64,000 nucleotides of DNA from assembly GCF_963678635.1 (NCBI RefSeq), contig NC_087071.1, positions 23,388,013 to 23,452,012 of the forward strand, given 5' to 3'. Position numbers and translations under genes: made by a program. Under the pieces are notes generated by a model. That model ran no database searches, was not told the origin of the DNA, and saw only the letters and a program-made list of their open reading frames with translations. Every line of letters begins with the position of its first letter. Within the stretch, counting starts at the first letter, position 1. Positions 28,766 through 40,673 of the stretch are shown one piece after another. Source of the stretch: Symsagittifera roscoffensis (taxonomy: Eukaryota; Xenacoelomorpha; Acoela; Convolutidae).

Positions 28766-29210
28766 TGATAACAAACATTAGCCACAAATAAAGCAGAGAA
28801 CAGATGCTAAGCAATTTCCAATGCTACAGTGAAATTTCCATACAAGTGAACACTTTCAATGAACACTTTTATTTGCGAGTTAGGTTACAAAAAAGGAAGG
28901 TTCGTACTAATACACTAACGCTAGCAAGTGTAATAATGTATAGCTATATGGTAGCTGGATCTGGGAATGGACAAAAGCCCTATCAGCAAAGTAACATGGG
29001 CTGTAGGGAAGACATACGGCACAGAATACATAAAAATGGCAGGGAGTTTTTAAAACTTAATAAAAACAGAGCATTACAGACCATTTAATGGGCCTTCAGA
29101 TTATTTAAAAGTCAATAAAAGATCCAAAAAATCCACTTGACACACTTTGGTTGCTCGACAAAAATGCGAAAAAAGAAAGCAATAGCTTTGTTTGACATTT
29201 CAACCTATAC

Positions 29211-29934
29211 CTATTTCGATAAGCTCCCAAATGTCGCTTGTTCTTAAATACCCGCTATAGACAGGTATCTGATTTTGTTCTTCCGTCACAAAAACCAGCG
29301 AATGAATATAGTCAAAAAATTTGGCCTCTTTCAAAAAGCCATAAATTCTGAGATTGCAGCTCACACCAATTTCAATTTTGGTAACCCGACTGGACAAAGC
29401 TTTCTCAATTTTACCAAATACCTCCAAACTTCGACGAGTTTTCAAATGGCTGCAATTCAACTTCGAAAGAGGTTTGTAAGTACAATGTACTAAACTGTGC
29501 AAAAAAGACGTGATTCGCTTTTCAAATTCGACGCAGATAAAAATTCCCCAAGGTGTTGCCTTAAATTTTCTTGCTTCAAGTTCGTCACTTGATTGTTGGG
29601 CCACTTCGTCATTTTGAAAATTGACGCAAACTGAATCAAATTTCCATTTAGTTTCGTTTCTTAGAAATTCAGTCCATATTTCTAGTTTTTCATCAAGCGA
29701 ATAACGTAGTCCGGACATTATGTGAACATTAAGAGATCTTAACGTAAGTTCGCTATTCTTCAAAATCAAGTTCAATTTCGTACAAGTTAGTCGTAAGTTT
29801 AATACACCTCCAAAATTTCCGGAGTCGATCATCAACTGGCATATCTTTTCGATCAACTCTGCGGGTAAATAGCAAAGATTACAACACAACTCAAACGGAA
29901 CAATCACATCTTTCGTCATTAAAACACAAGACAT
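29211..29934 (-). CDS. F-box-type protein, first exon
   Basis: From the ATG at 29934 (MSCVLMTKDVIVPFELC) the frame is open to a stop at 29200. A likely donor, ATAG|GTATAG, lies at 29211. An F-box-like helix bundle sits at residues ~20-60: YLPAELIEKICQLMID, NLRLTCTKLNLILKN, then LTLRSLNV. That is the L-P-x-E/E-L-I...L-R-L-x-C pattern of adaptor subunits of SCF ubiquitin ligases, which bind Skp1 and recruit substrate. The following 180 residues have no clear repeats. Without splicing it would be a 244-residue protein, but the exon at 26848-27713 extends it in the same phase. The more upstream 'Met' at 29952 is TTG. Confidence 0.6.
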
Positions 29935-29996
29935 CTTATCTAAAACAATCAATCAAATTATCTTAAGCAAGACGGTAGAGCGACAATTCGTAACAG

Positions 29997-30053
29997 GCGA
30001 TTATTCGTAACAAGCGACAATTTGTAACATTGTCGCTTGTTACGAATAATCGC
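29997..30053. repeat. Perfect 24-bp inverted repeat (hairpin)
   Basis: The arm gcgattattcgtaacaag... (29997-30020) is exactly complementary to 30030-30053, leaving a 9-base loop tttgtaaca. It sits between the F-box gene start and the tandem-repeat block. It is too perfect to be old chance in this sequence. Confidence 0.85.
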
Positions 30054-30059
30054 TGCGCT

Positions 30060-30960
30060 TACATCCGGCACGACTTCTGTGAGTAATCTGAGAGCACAAA
30101 CCTTGTTGTGAATTTCAAAAATTGTTTTAATTCAAACTTTTCGAAAAACATTGAAAAAAAGTCATATCTTGAAAACTAAAAGCATTTGAGCAGTCGCATT
30201 TGGACGCAAGATTTGCCATCCCTGAAAGTATCCCAGAGTACCCAACTACAGGTTTAAAAATTTCACATAGTTACGAATTTTTACAAATCCAAGTTTTCTG
30301 TTCTGAAAATTTTTTGAAGACATACATCAGAAAAAACGTCATATCTCGAAAACTGCAAAATGTAAGCAGTCATATGTGGAGGAAAGATCCCAAGCGTTGA
30401 GATAACCTTGACAGCGCCTCATTATAGAGATGGGAAGTTCTTTGAAAAATTTTAAAAAGACAAAAAAACGTCACATCTCGGAAACTAAAAGCACTAGAAC
30501 AACCGCATCTGAACGCAAGATTTGCCATTCTTGAGATTACCCTCACAGTAACCAACTACAGGATTGGGAATTTCAAATTACTTCAAATTTCTTTAAATGA
30601 GTATACTGAAAACTTATTAAAAAAAAACAAAAAAAAACATCAAATCTTAAAAACTACAAGGAATTGAGCAGTCATATTTGGAATGATTACAGGGTTAAAA
30701 ATTTCAAATTGTGTTAAAATTGTTTTTCACAAAAAAATTGAAAGAATCACAAAAATTCGCGTATCGCATAAACTAAAATGATTTGGATATTCATAATTGG
30801 ACGCAAAAATCGCAACCCCTGGGAACGCCTGACAGCATCCCACTAATCGGTTGCTAATTTTAATTTAGGTGAAAAAAAAACAGAACTTGAACATGGCGAG
30901 ATAGTGGAGCCCGCATTTAAAAAAATGAATCGATAGATATATCACATATAAGAATCCTGG
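30060..30960. repeat. Degenerate tandem repeat block, copy 1
   Basis: The signature phrases recur every ~120-180 bp: a tctcgaaaacta-type phrase, gagcagtc, aagatttgc, then acccaactacaggg followed by gggaatttc (for example near 30170, 30347, 30479, 30648 and 30767). The block ends aacatggcgagatagt...cgcatttaaa near 30890, a terminus shared with the other copies. It is non-coding. The many short frames here are by-products. Confidence 0.75.
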
Positions 30961-31074
30961 GGTTTAGAAAATTAGACAAGAAAGTTGAACGATCAGAATA
31001 TAATGGAATTCAGCCGACACTCTTCGTACATACTACGTGAAATTTGTTTACAGACTTAAATAAAACTAGCGTGT

Positions 31075-32690
31075 AACGGTAACGAAACCTCCGGTGCTTC
31101 GAATTTTTGAGATTTTATAAAAAAACTGCAGATATTGAAAAAAAAAAAATCAAGAATTTTTGAGTGCACTTTGACACTACCCTTTAACAGGGTTCGAGAA
31201 AAACCATTAAATAAAGCTTTTTGAAAAATTTTAAAAGGACATAAAAAAACGTCTCATCTTGGAAACTAAAAGTAATTGAGCAGACGCATTCGGCCGCTAA
31301 ATTTGCAATTCATGAGGGTACTATTACAGTAACCAACTAGAGGGTAAGGAAATTCGAAGAGAAAATTTTCAAATATGAGTTTTGAAAAAAAACTAAAAAC
31401 CATAAAAACGTCACATCTGGAAAATTAAAACGTCCTGAGCAGACAGATCTGGTGGCGAGATTAGCAACCCCTTCAAATACTCTGGCAGCCCCCAACTAAA
31501 GGGCTGGGCATTTCTAAATTTGAAAAAATCGCAAAAAATGTCATATCTCGAAAAGTAAAAAAGAATTGAGCAGTCATATTTAGAGGCAAGCGTAGCTAAC
31601 TCTGAAAATACTCTGACAGGAAAGATACAAGGATTACAAGGATACAAAGATTACAAGGAAGATAGCTTCAAAATTTAATAGAAACTTGAAAAAAAATCAA
31701 GTTTCCTGAAAACTTTTTGAAAAAAATCACAAAAAACGTCATATCTCGAAAACTAAAACGATTTGGGTGGCCATATTTGGAGGCTAGAAAGTTTTCTGAC
31801 AGCTTCCAACTAACGGGTCGGGAATTTCAACTAAAATTTTCTGAGATTTTTTTAAAATCTGAACACAAGTCATATCTCGTAAACTACAAAGATTGGAACA
31901 GTCATAATTGGAAGTGAGATTCGCAATTCCCGATTGTATTTTGACAGCCCTTAAATACAGTGTTGGGAATTCCAAAATTTGACAAAATTTTGAAATGTTA
32001 GATTTCTGATAATTTTTTGAAAAATCACAAACGTCAAATCTTGAAAACTGAGAGCATTTGAGCAGTCGCATTTGGGCGCGAGATTTACATCTTGAAACTC
32101 CTGAGAGTACCCAACTACAATAAAGGGAACTTCAAATCTTTTGAAACCTAAGTTTGAAAAAGAAATCAGAAAACACGTCATATCTGGAGCAAGATTCGCA
32201 GTCCTCGAGAGTACTATGACAGAACCCAACTGCAGGGTTGGGAATTTCAAATTTTTAAAATTATTTTTTAAGTTGAGTTTTCTGAAAATGTTTAGAAAAA
32301 AATCACAAGAATCGTCTTATCTCGTACAATAAAAAGAGTTGGGCATTTTCAATAGGAGAACAAACTCGCAACCCCTGGAGAAACTCTTACAGCATCCCAA
32401 TTTTGTGTTTCTAAATTTTAACTCGGTGGAACCAACACTATATTCAAAATGGAAAATCGAAAAAAAAATTACGCATTGCAATATACGACATAGCATAATC
32501 ACGCATAGATACGTTATGCCCTTAACTGTTGCAAAAAAACGGTTAAACATGGCAAGATATGTGTCACACGCATTTAAAAATAGTTTAGATATAGATCGAT
32601 TTTGGTTGAGTAAATACTGGTTGTTCAACCGCAAATCAGGTTTAAGATCTGAGCTGTATAAATTATGCAATTCAAAATTGTAATTTATTT
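31075..32690. repeat. Degenerate tandem repeat block, copy 2
   Basis: It starts with ctccggtgcttcgaattttt (like copy 3) and carries about eight units of the same phrases (near 31262, 31419, 31549, 31750, 31882, 32043, 32185 and 32325). It ends with aacatggcaagatatgtg and cgcatttaaaaa near 32550-32580. Units are 130-200 bp and strongly diverged from each other, while the two ends are better conserved between copies, as in a dispersed element with internal repeats. Confidence 0.75.
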
Positions 32691-33049
32691 TTCGCTTGAA
32701 TGTTTTATATGTAACTTACAATAAAAAATTTTGATCAGTACTTATTTTGTTGTATAACTGTATTCTACCCAAAAAATTCTTTTTGCCCAAATTTTATTGT
32801 CTTAATTCACAAAAAATTATCGCCTAAACTCTGTATTTTAACGGTCGTGTAATTTGCTTCTCGTCTAATTTCCTAGGCTCCAAGAATCCTGAATTGGTGT
32901 TGAGCGTGACCAAAATTGAGCGTGAACAAATTATATTACTTTTTCTTGAAATAAATCAACATATAGATAAGATTCGTCACTACGTTCATTGTCACTAAAA
33001 CAAAAAACGACTTATTTTTTTAAACGTCTCGTAATTTCAGCAAGCTCCA

Positions 33050-34010
33050 ATTAAAAAGCATAGCCAACAGACAGCTGGAAAAGAAAAATGAACGCAAAAA
33101 CTGACTTTTTTCTTTAAAATTAAAATTCGAATATCAAACAAACAAATGTATGGACTTCTTTGAATTTCAATAGCAATTTATAATTGGTACTTTTTGATAA
33201 AACTAACCTGTGAGAAAACTGGATTAGTACGAAAAGCTTTTATTCCAATGGAAAAGCTGCAAACTAAATTCCACTTTCGAAACTATCAAACGATGAAGAT
33301 TTTTCGCGCCATTTCAGCTTTCATAATTGGAGAAGGTAGTTTGCCTACCTTTTAACAAATAAACTTGAACTGAATTCAAAGAGTGCATATATACTTAAGG
33401 CCATCAAGGTGCATTTATAAGTATTAAAGCACTTCTTGTGTTATTGGAGCATTTTAAATCTTTTCCTGAAAAAAATCACGACCTGCATAAGAGTAAACTT
33501 AGTTCATCGACTCTTAAAAACATAGCCAATCGAAGATTGGAAAAGAGTAATGAACGCAAGTAAGCAAAAAAAACACTGAATTTGATGAAAAATAGATGCC
33601 TTTAGAGAAAAAAAATTAGATGCCCTTTAAGCTCTTTGAATTTCTAAAATGATTTATGATTGGCACTTCTTGATAACATAACCCAACTTGAGAAAACTGG
33701 ATCAATGGATAAAATTTTTTCTTCCGCTGGAAAATTTAAAATAAAATCCACTTTTGAAGCTAGAAATCGCACTCGTTTTTTCGCGCCATTTTCACGTTCG
33801 TATTTGGAGAGTGCTATTTACGTCACTTTGAGCAGATGAATTTCAATTGAACTCAAAAAGTGCATATATACCTAAGTGCTATCATTAATGCATCAGCATA
33901 CATGAATGCACATCTGTAGTTATTAGAGATATTTTAGGACATTTTCCTGAAAAATTCACTAAGACATATATAAGAGTCTTCACTACGTTCATTACTCTTA
34001 ACCAAGAAGA
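33050..34010. repeat. Tandem pair of a ~470-bp repeat
   Basis: Two successive units share, in the same order, the phrases catagccaa, ggaaaagagtaatgaacgca, ttatgattggcac, gagaaaactggat, ccactttcgaaac, tttttcgcgccattt and gtgcatatatac (units from about 33057 and 33521). A partial third unit lies at 36620-36850. No protein is encoded. Confidence 0.7.
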
Positions 34011-36009
34011 ACAGAAAACTTCAAGCACTATCGATGTTTTTTTATATAAGAAAGAAATTGCACCCAGTTAGCAAGTAGATGAAACACTTATTTTAAGCCA
34101 CAGAATAGGAACACAGATGTAAGCGGAGCTTAAAACAGAGAAGTGCACAGAGATGTTAGGATTTCGAGCTGTCGTCCATAAACTGAAAACGCTTAACATA
34201 CAGTAATGTAGGTAAGTATTTTTCCATGACTACCAAAAAAATGAATTGAAAATTCCGGAAAACTTCTCAAATGTCTCTTTAGCCCCATAATCACTTCAAC
34301 GCTCTATCAAACAAATTCCAAATCGCATACAAAATTGTAAGTGTTGTCGGTTACGTACTCCAGACATTTCAGAAAAAAAATGTAACCATGATGACTCGTT
34401 TGGGTGCAGCCAGAAAGATGTTTGTTTTGATGTAATATAACCTAAAACCTGTCGAAGAAACAGGCTCTAACCGTAACCGTAAACCACTGAAAATGTCAGA
34501 AGTTGAAGCTTTCTATACTTAAGAAAGAAAAGTTACGCTTTCTTGATATTATTATGTGTGAAACTCTACATATAAATTTTAATGGTGAATATCAAAATGC
34601 AAGTCATCTCTTAAGATTGCCACTTAATCTATGGTTTTTAATGCTCAGTTGTTATTCGTAATCAGAATTCCATTTATGGAAAAAATGGTAGTCAGACAAT
34701 TTATTTATGGAAAAATTGAATCAATGTTAATTCAATGATTTCTTATGGTCTATGGAACTGTAAAGTTTTTCAAGGACTAGTATTTTTGATCAACCTGGGA
34801 TACAAAACATCAAAAACCTATAAAGTCGCAAGAAATAAGACAAACCTCGAGCATACTTCCAGCAACTGCAAGTAAATTTAATTCAAGAGGGAACTGATTC
34901 AAGCATCGTGGTAAACCTATTGGCTAGTCCATTTGAAAGGCGAATCATGTTTGTCATGAAAAATATCATTCAAAATTTTTTCAAGATCATTTCAGTTGGT
35001 CAGTGAGGGCATAGTTAAGGAACATTGAAATGATTTAGGTTTGCCATTGAACGAAACTGTAGCCGAAAAGTCTAATAATAAATAATTGCACAATCGGATT
35101 AAAATGTTTGCTGGTAAGTTCCACCATCTTACACACAGGCATAAATTAAGATGGTTAAAAAAAGAAGAGCCAGGTATATCTTGAATGAAAAACAACAAGC
35201 GTTCCTTATTCAGTAACCTCAAAGCCCTTAGTGCTGAGGAAGTCTGCGAAACTAACATCTCAGAACAATTTAACTAGACGTCGAAGTAATTTTCCAAAAA
35301 AAACATAAATTGTGGCACACATGGGCAGTTTGTGTCTAGAACCCTGTATCTGGACCAACCCTAGCCTTTGCTGGTTTTGATATCAACTAGTTTTGCGTTT
35401 ATGGTCACTTTTCCAATTACATGATTCATATATTCACCACTTGCGATACGACAAAAATAGCATTGCGAGCCAGCAGACATGAAAGGAAAGGAGAGCCACT
35501 GAGTAAAGAAATGAAAAAATATCAAAAAACCACAACAAAAAAATTTCCAATTTTATTCTGCATTGATGGTCTACTTGTCGAAAACACATCCACAAACGCA
35601 ATCGACGACATTGAAAGAAAACTTAAAAACAATTATAGAGTGACAGTGCTCCGACAAAACTTGGGTAAATTACCGTAGAACCGAAAACAACATTGTTGTC
35701 ATGAAAATATTTGAAGTATAATTTCTATTCTAAGATCTTCAGCATTTTGTGACATCCAGAGATGAGCATAAAAATTGTTATTCCCTTGAAACGACCTAAA
35801 ATAAGGTTACTAAGCCGATAAAAAATCAGCCAAATTTGGGAACCATTAGAGCCAAATAAAGTTTTAGAATAGAAAAATAATCGAAAATTAGAAGATAAGT
35901 AAAATGACAAACAGGCTAGTAACTGCACTGTAAACTGCGTACAGCAAACGAAACAATGCGCCCACAATTTTTTTGAAACGGAATATTTCGGTTTGAAAAA
36001 AAAACTGTC
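34011..36009. other. No gene seen
   Basis: About 2 kb of AT-rich DNA. An 85-codon plus-strand frame at 35421-35678 (with FPILFCIDGLLVENTS) has no recognisable domain or splice context and is not called. Confidence 0.45.
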
Positions 36010-36078
36010 CTGTCAGATTCAAACCCAGGACCTTTCTTGTCCCAGGCGTATTCGTAACCTAGAGAGCAAGTGTGCCAA
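36010..36078 (-). repeat. tRNA-like sequence (SINE remnant)
   Basis: On the minus strand ttggcacacttgctctctagg is followed by a B-box-like gtcctgggtttgaatctg. The spacing is near that of a tRNA, but the stems do not pair well. Confidence 0.35.
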
Positions 36079-36361
36079 AATCGCTACGAAATTTGAAATC
36101 ATTATGAATGGAGCCTAAATCTACTATTTCCAAGTTTCATCATTTCGTGAAGAAAATTATTTACGGAAAAAACATCGAGTACTCGATGGCGATACCCTTG
36201 CTGAGTTATAATGCGGACAGAAACTAATTCACGCCTTTTCGAGTCATTTGAAATTTTTTCAATAATCGCAAACAAAGCGAAAAAACCGCAAAACCTAGTT
36301 CTAAAAAGCGAAATAAAGTGAAATAAATAAAAAAGACAAAATAAGCCTTTAAAAACAAAAC

Positions 36362-36430
36362 TTTTGCTATGCGCCGCATTCGAGCCACCAACCCGGAGAT
36401 TAGGCAACTCTGTGTCACAGTCGCTGGGAA
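36362..36430 (-). repeat. tRNA-like sequence (SINE remnant)
   Basis: The minus strand carries a B-box-like gtggctcgaatgcggc after a tRNA-length stretch beginning acttcccagcgactgtg. The A box is unclear. It lies 0.35 kb from a similar remnant at 36010-36078. Confidence 0.3.
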
Positions 36431-36619
36431 GTAACCTAACACAGCCACCAATAAAGCAGTAATAAATGCTATTTAATTGCCTATGGCTGGAAAAATACCC
36501 TAAGTGTCATCAAATGAGCACTTTATTTTGCGCCCTAGGTTGGAAAAAAAAGTTGGTTCTTAGTACTACACTACGCTCCACTTGTTCACATTAGAAAAAA
36601 AATTTGACAAAAACACGTG

Positions 36620-36850
36620 ACTGTTAAACATAGCAGACAGTTGGAAAAGAGTCAAGGAAACTTTCGGATTTCAAAATAGAAATTTTATGGCCTTAATGCT
36701 TTTTGAACTTCAAGATGGATCAATACGTAAAGTTTTGATTCCACTGGGAAATCTTAAAATTAATATCCACTTTCTAAACTAGAAACACGTTCGAAACCGT
36801 CGTTCACGTTCGGAAATTTTGGAATAAGTACATATGAAAACAAATTTAAA
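36620..36850. repeat. Partial third copy of the ~470-bp repeat
   Basis: It shares acatagcagacagttggaaaagagt, ccactggg.aa and atccactttc.aaactagaaa with the units at 33050-34010, then diverges. Confidence 0.55.
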
Positions 36851-37279
36851 TTAAAAAAAGAAAAAAAAATCTTTATTCCCAAAAAGGCGCAAACAAAAAC
36901 TTCATAAATTTTCTTTAAAGGAGTAAATTTACATTTTCAGGGCTTAAGTCGATTTAAAAGACTACTATTATAAGCTAACTATATTGGCGCGAAACAAGAC
37001 TATAAAATCGAAAATTTCAAACGGGTCTTTCTCGACGCTGAATTTTTTTTTAAAATCCCGACTGAAAGGGCCTATATATGATATCTCTCGACCCATTCTG
37101 ATAAACATATGTGGTAACTAATTTTGCATGGAAAATAAAGAAAAATAAAATAAGCCAGAGAACAAAGTTACTCTTCATTTTCAATGGTCGGAAAAAATAA
37201 AACCATCGTTTTGGGCACTGTTGAAGATGGTTAAAAATTAATTCGGCGACAAAAATTATAATTATAAGAAAAATGATAT
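36851..37279. other. 3' flank of the isomerase gene, nothing else seen
   Basis: AT-rich intergenic DNA downstream of the isomerase stop at 37280. No clear AATAAA was seen on the minus strand close to the stop. Confidence 0.4.
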
Positions 37280-37695
37280 CTAATTTTTGAACATTTTAGC
37301 AATTTTATGTTTAAACTGTTCAGACATAAACGAATCTCTTAACATTTCACATTCAATTCTGTTTCTTTCTTTGAGCAGTTTTCTCTTTTCTTCGTCAAAA
37401 GTGAGCGCTTTCACTTTCATCATTCCCTCAATGTTCAATTTTGTCAAAACGTGATCAATATTTTCTTCGCATTTCTTCTCAAACATTTCATCTTCAAATA
37501 CATCAGTAATGAGTCCAAACTGTTTCGCTTCGTGAGCAGAAATTCGTTCTCCCAGCAGCAATAGTCGATTTGACCTTGAGTTGCCTAGCATTTGAGGGAA
37601 AATTAGGGAGGAGCACCCTTCTGGGTTAATGCCAAGGGTAACAAACGGGGTGAGGAAGAAAGCTCTTTGTGTTGCATAAACTACGTCACACAGAC
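37280..37695 (-). CDS. ECI2-like: Enoyl-CoA delta-isomerase (ECI2-like), exon 3
   Basis: The acceptor tttcag|GT at 37697-37696 opens this 416-bp exon, which ends at the stop at 37280. It reads LCDVVYATQRAFFLTPF, then LGINPEGCSS, whose Glu is the catalytic base of the ECI2 type, then ISAHEAKQFGLITDVF and a helical C-terminus ending KIAKMFKN. The end has no SKL-type peroxisomal signal. With exons 1 and 2 (phase 1 junctions throughout) the spliced CDS is 831 nt, 276 residues, close to the usual length of mitochondrial enoyl-CoA isomerases. These enzymes move cis/trans-3 double bonds to trans-2 so that unsaturated fatty acids can enter beta-oxidation. Confidence 0.9.
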
Positions 37696-38063
37696 CTGAA
37701 AGCAAAATAACATGTCAATTTTATGAAGACTTTGTGGTAAATCTAAAAGAAACTTAAACTCTAATAAATAAGCAGGATTTAAAGACCAGGGTGCACCACG
37801 CGGATAAAATAGATAGTATATTATTATCTTGCTGATTGAACAAGAGCAACTCACATCATGCTCACCTGATACGACGTAATCTTTGGGCGCGCTAGATTGG
37901 GCGTTCAATTCAAGCTGGAAGCGTTTTTTTTCGAAGCTTTATTAATCACCATTGCTATAGCTTTATTAATCACCAATAATTTTTTAAGCTATCGCTAAAT
38001 TAATTCATCACTATGGTGAATGAAAAACCTTAACTGCGTGATCTGTATGAATTGATAACTCAC

Positions 38064-38264
38064 CTAACACAGTTGTTCCTAGACCAATTGCAGGACCATT
38101 GGCGAGCACAAACAGAGGCTTCTCATGGTCTATAGCAGCATCAAACAGGTAACGAATATAAAGGTGGTGTTCATCTGCAAACGCTATTCTTTCTTCTTCA
38201 CTCATAGACGGGATGCCAGCAAAATTTGCCAAATCAATCCCACTTGTGAAATAGTCTCCGACAC
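38064..38264 (-). CDS. ECI2-like: Enoyl-CoA delta-isomerase (ECI2-like), exon 2
   Basis: 201 bp between the acceptor ctag|GTGTCGG and the donor TTAG|gtgagt, phase 1 at both ends. It encodes VGDYFTSGIDLANF, the crotonase-fold loop supplying one oxyanion-hole amide, and LANGPAIGLGTTVL, supplying the other. A 368-bp intron separates it from exon 3. The ATG within it is internal, not a start. Confidence 0.9.
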
Positions 38265-39359
38265 CTAGCTCATGAAAAAAATTTAGATTTAATCTTAGTA
38301 TCTACTCAATAGGCTAGAAAAATTAGAGAATTCATGAATAAAAAAAGCTATCGCGTTCATGAAAAATAAAAAAGAGGAGACTGCAATGCATTTATGGCCT
38401 TTTCAACAGTTATGATGATTGATGAGATAACGGGCCCAGGTATCTACTACTTATTCACAATGTCAGTTCATCAGAAAAATTTCAAACAACCGAAAATGAG
38501 CCACTTATTTGTGCAAGAAGGCTTTCGCTATGTATATACAGCTATACACGGACTTTTTGTATTTGTGGATAAATTGTCCTTCTAAACATCTGTGACTCGC
38601 GAGTATTTCTAAGTAGTCCAATTGGAATATACACAAAGCCATTATTTGGCCCAGTTATTAATTTGAATTTCCTTCCTAGGAGAAGTTTTTTTGAGTGATT
38701 GACCATTATTATGAATCCAAACGATGGCAGAAACTGCTCCTTGCACTGCGCATTCCAATTCAGCTAGTATACATTTTGCTTCTACTGATATCTTCATCTC
38801 AAAACAGGACAAAAATCTGCTTCCTTATCGAAACTTCGTAAAAGTCTAATAAAAAAGCAAATTAACTATTTCAGGTTTCCTATATTTTCATACGTCATTG
38901 AAAGACGTACCAAAAAATCAACCTTAATGATCTTCTATAGACAAAAAACTGGCTGGCAAAACAGTTTGCAACCACTTTAAGACAACTAGTCAAACATTTT
39001 TAGAATTTGACCACAAAGTGAAAATTTTGATTGAAAAATGACCAAACGGGTATAAAAAGAGGCGCTTAGAAATTTATTTTTATTAATAAACTAAGAAAAA
39101 AACATTTAGCTGAAACTTATTTAATTCTTATTCCAAAAACTTGATCCTTGCAATCTGCTTTACCGAACTTTTTTTTTAGCTCTATGTTCTTCATATGAGC
39201 AACCAAAACTAAACAAAAGATGAAAACAGTCTAAAAAAATTAAGCCTTGAAGACCTTTTTCGGAGACTACGGGATTTGCGCTACGTTCTCCGGCTAATTA
39301 AGAACTAGTACCCCACTTGCACTAACAAATTAGTTCATGTTAACAAAATATGCGACTTG

Positions 39360-39520
39360 TGTTGGTGGAAAAAGACCGCATTTCTCTTAAACGCGCAAAA
39401 GCTCTTTCGTTAAACAGGTAAAATTGAAAAAAAAACTTAAACATGATGAGATAACTGTCATACGCATTTAAATATAGTATAGATAGATAGATATAGACAG
39501 ATAGAATTTTTCAATAAATT
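39360..39520. repeat. Terminal piece of the tandem-repeat family
   Basis: It shares aacatgatgagataact and cgcatttaaatatagtatagatagatag with the ends of the blocks at 30060-30960, 31075-32690 and 57965-59480. Only the terminus is present. It runs into a short (gata)n stretch. Confidence 0.6.
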
Positions 39521-39904
39521 TATTATTTATATACAATTTCTTCCTAAAATGAACTTCACCAAACTACTACATATATGATGGTAATTTTATTGCATGTTGA
39601 CAATTTAGACTTGAGAACCAAGATTCTTGGATATTCGGCGACCACAGAAAATCAAAAACAAAGGTCCACCAAATCTGACACCAGAGACTACACGGGCATC
39701 AATCTTAATCACGGGCTGCCTCAGAGATCCCCCACTGCGACTGCCACTGCGAGGACGGTCTCAGAGGTCCCCCCTCCAACAAAAACATCGAAGTCTACAG
39801 GACCTCTACATCTTCAAGGCCAGCAAACCGTGCCAACATTCTACCAGCTCTTTCCGCAGCTCTTCACAGTCACTTCAAAACTCAGGGCAGATTCATTTTC
39901 AAAC
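39521..39904. other. GC-richer unassigned segment
   Basis: About 39620-39900 is less AT-rich than its surroundings and open in two plus frames (with PLRLPLRGRSQRSPLQQ). It contains an imprecise repeat, ctcagag(a/g)tccccc, near 39720 and 39760. It could be the edge of another element. No family is recognised. Confidence 0.35.
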
Positions 39905-40107
39905 TTTTTTCTCATAACCATGCATAAATTTTTCAAAATCATATCTACGGTGCTTTGAATTCATCATTCGCTTAAGTTCCATAACTTTGCCATATACCCA
40001 GATTAATTTTTAATCCTCGGGGTACCCAGATAGTAAAATTCTAAATAAAGAGGTTCAGTCACAAAATCTTAGCACCAAAAAAATTCCTTACACAAAATTT
40101 TTTTAGC

Positions 40108-40240
40108 CCAAAACCTTTGCTTTAAATTTTCAAAGGCCTCCTAAACATTTTGTAGCCCAAAACTTTTGCCTTGAATTTTCAGTAGCCTAAAATATTTTTA
40201 GCCCAACACTTTTGCTTTTAATTATCCAAAGTATGTTTTG
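40108..40240. repeat. Three short tandem units (~46 bp)
   Basis: The phrase agcccaaaac.tttgc.tt..attttc occurs at about 40108, 40153 and 40200, and again in unit B at +4462. It lies in the untranslated region before the BEL/Pao gag remnant. Confidence 0.55.
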
Positions 40241-40673
40241 TTATCAAACGGTATCCTTCACTCATAACTGAACAGTTCTTTTAACCATAACCTAAAAAGA
40301 ATTCATTAAGAAAACCATTGAAAGTCTCAAAACTCTTCAAGCTATCCTATTTCACTTTAAAAAATTTGAACCATTGAGAAGTTTTTTCATCGTAATCGAA
40401 AAGTAAAAAATTGTATTCTCGGTCAAGTTTCATCGCTAAAAAAAACTATCAAAAGTACTTGGTACTTAATACTTGAAGTACGTGATACTTCATATTTTCT
40501 TAAAAGCATACAAAAGCCCTACACGAAAAACGTACGCTTGTAGTGCCAACAGGCCCGCTCGTATCTTTTGTCTACAAAAAAAACAAGGGATACCTTAACC
40601 TGCTTGAATCCATTTCATAACTTCTCCTCTAACATTATTAAGCCATTCCTATAACCTTTTCACTACTTTAACG

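Larger units (their letters stand above)
27714..29210. other. Probable intron of the F-box-type gene, repeat-bearing
   Basis: About 1.5 kb between the two coding blocks. It holds two tRNA-like sequences, a poly-C run (28305-28329, one A at 28312) and the palindrome actttcgtaacgaaagt near 28640. On the minus strand it begins GTATAG after 29211 and ends with AG before 27713. No other gene is seen. Confidence 0.45.

Noticed and set aside
30060-32690. Many 60-118 codon frames in the tandem-repeat blocks, also 58259-59218
   Set aside because: They follow the repeat phrases (for example SYLENYK from tctcgaaaactac) in different frames and show no constraint.
38011-38232. 73-codon frame starting MANFAG treated as its own gene
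   Set aside because: It is exon 2 of the isomerase. The ATG is internal and the end runs into intron sequence past a clear GTGAGT donor.
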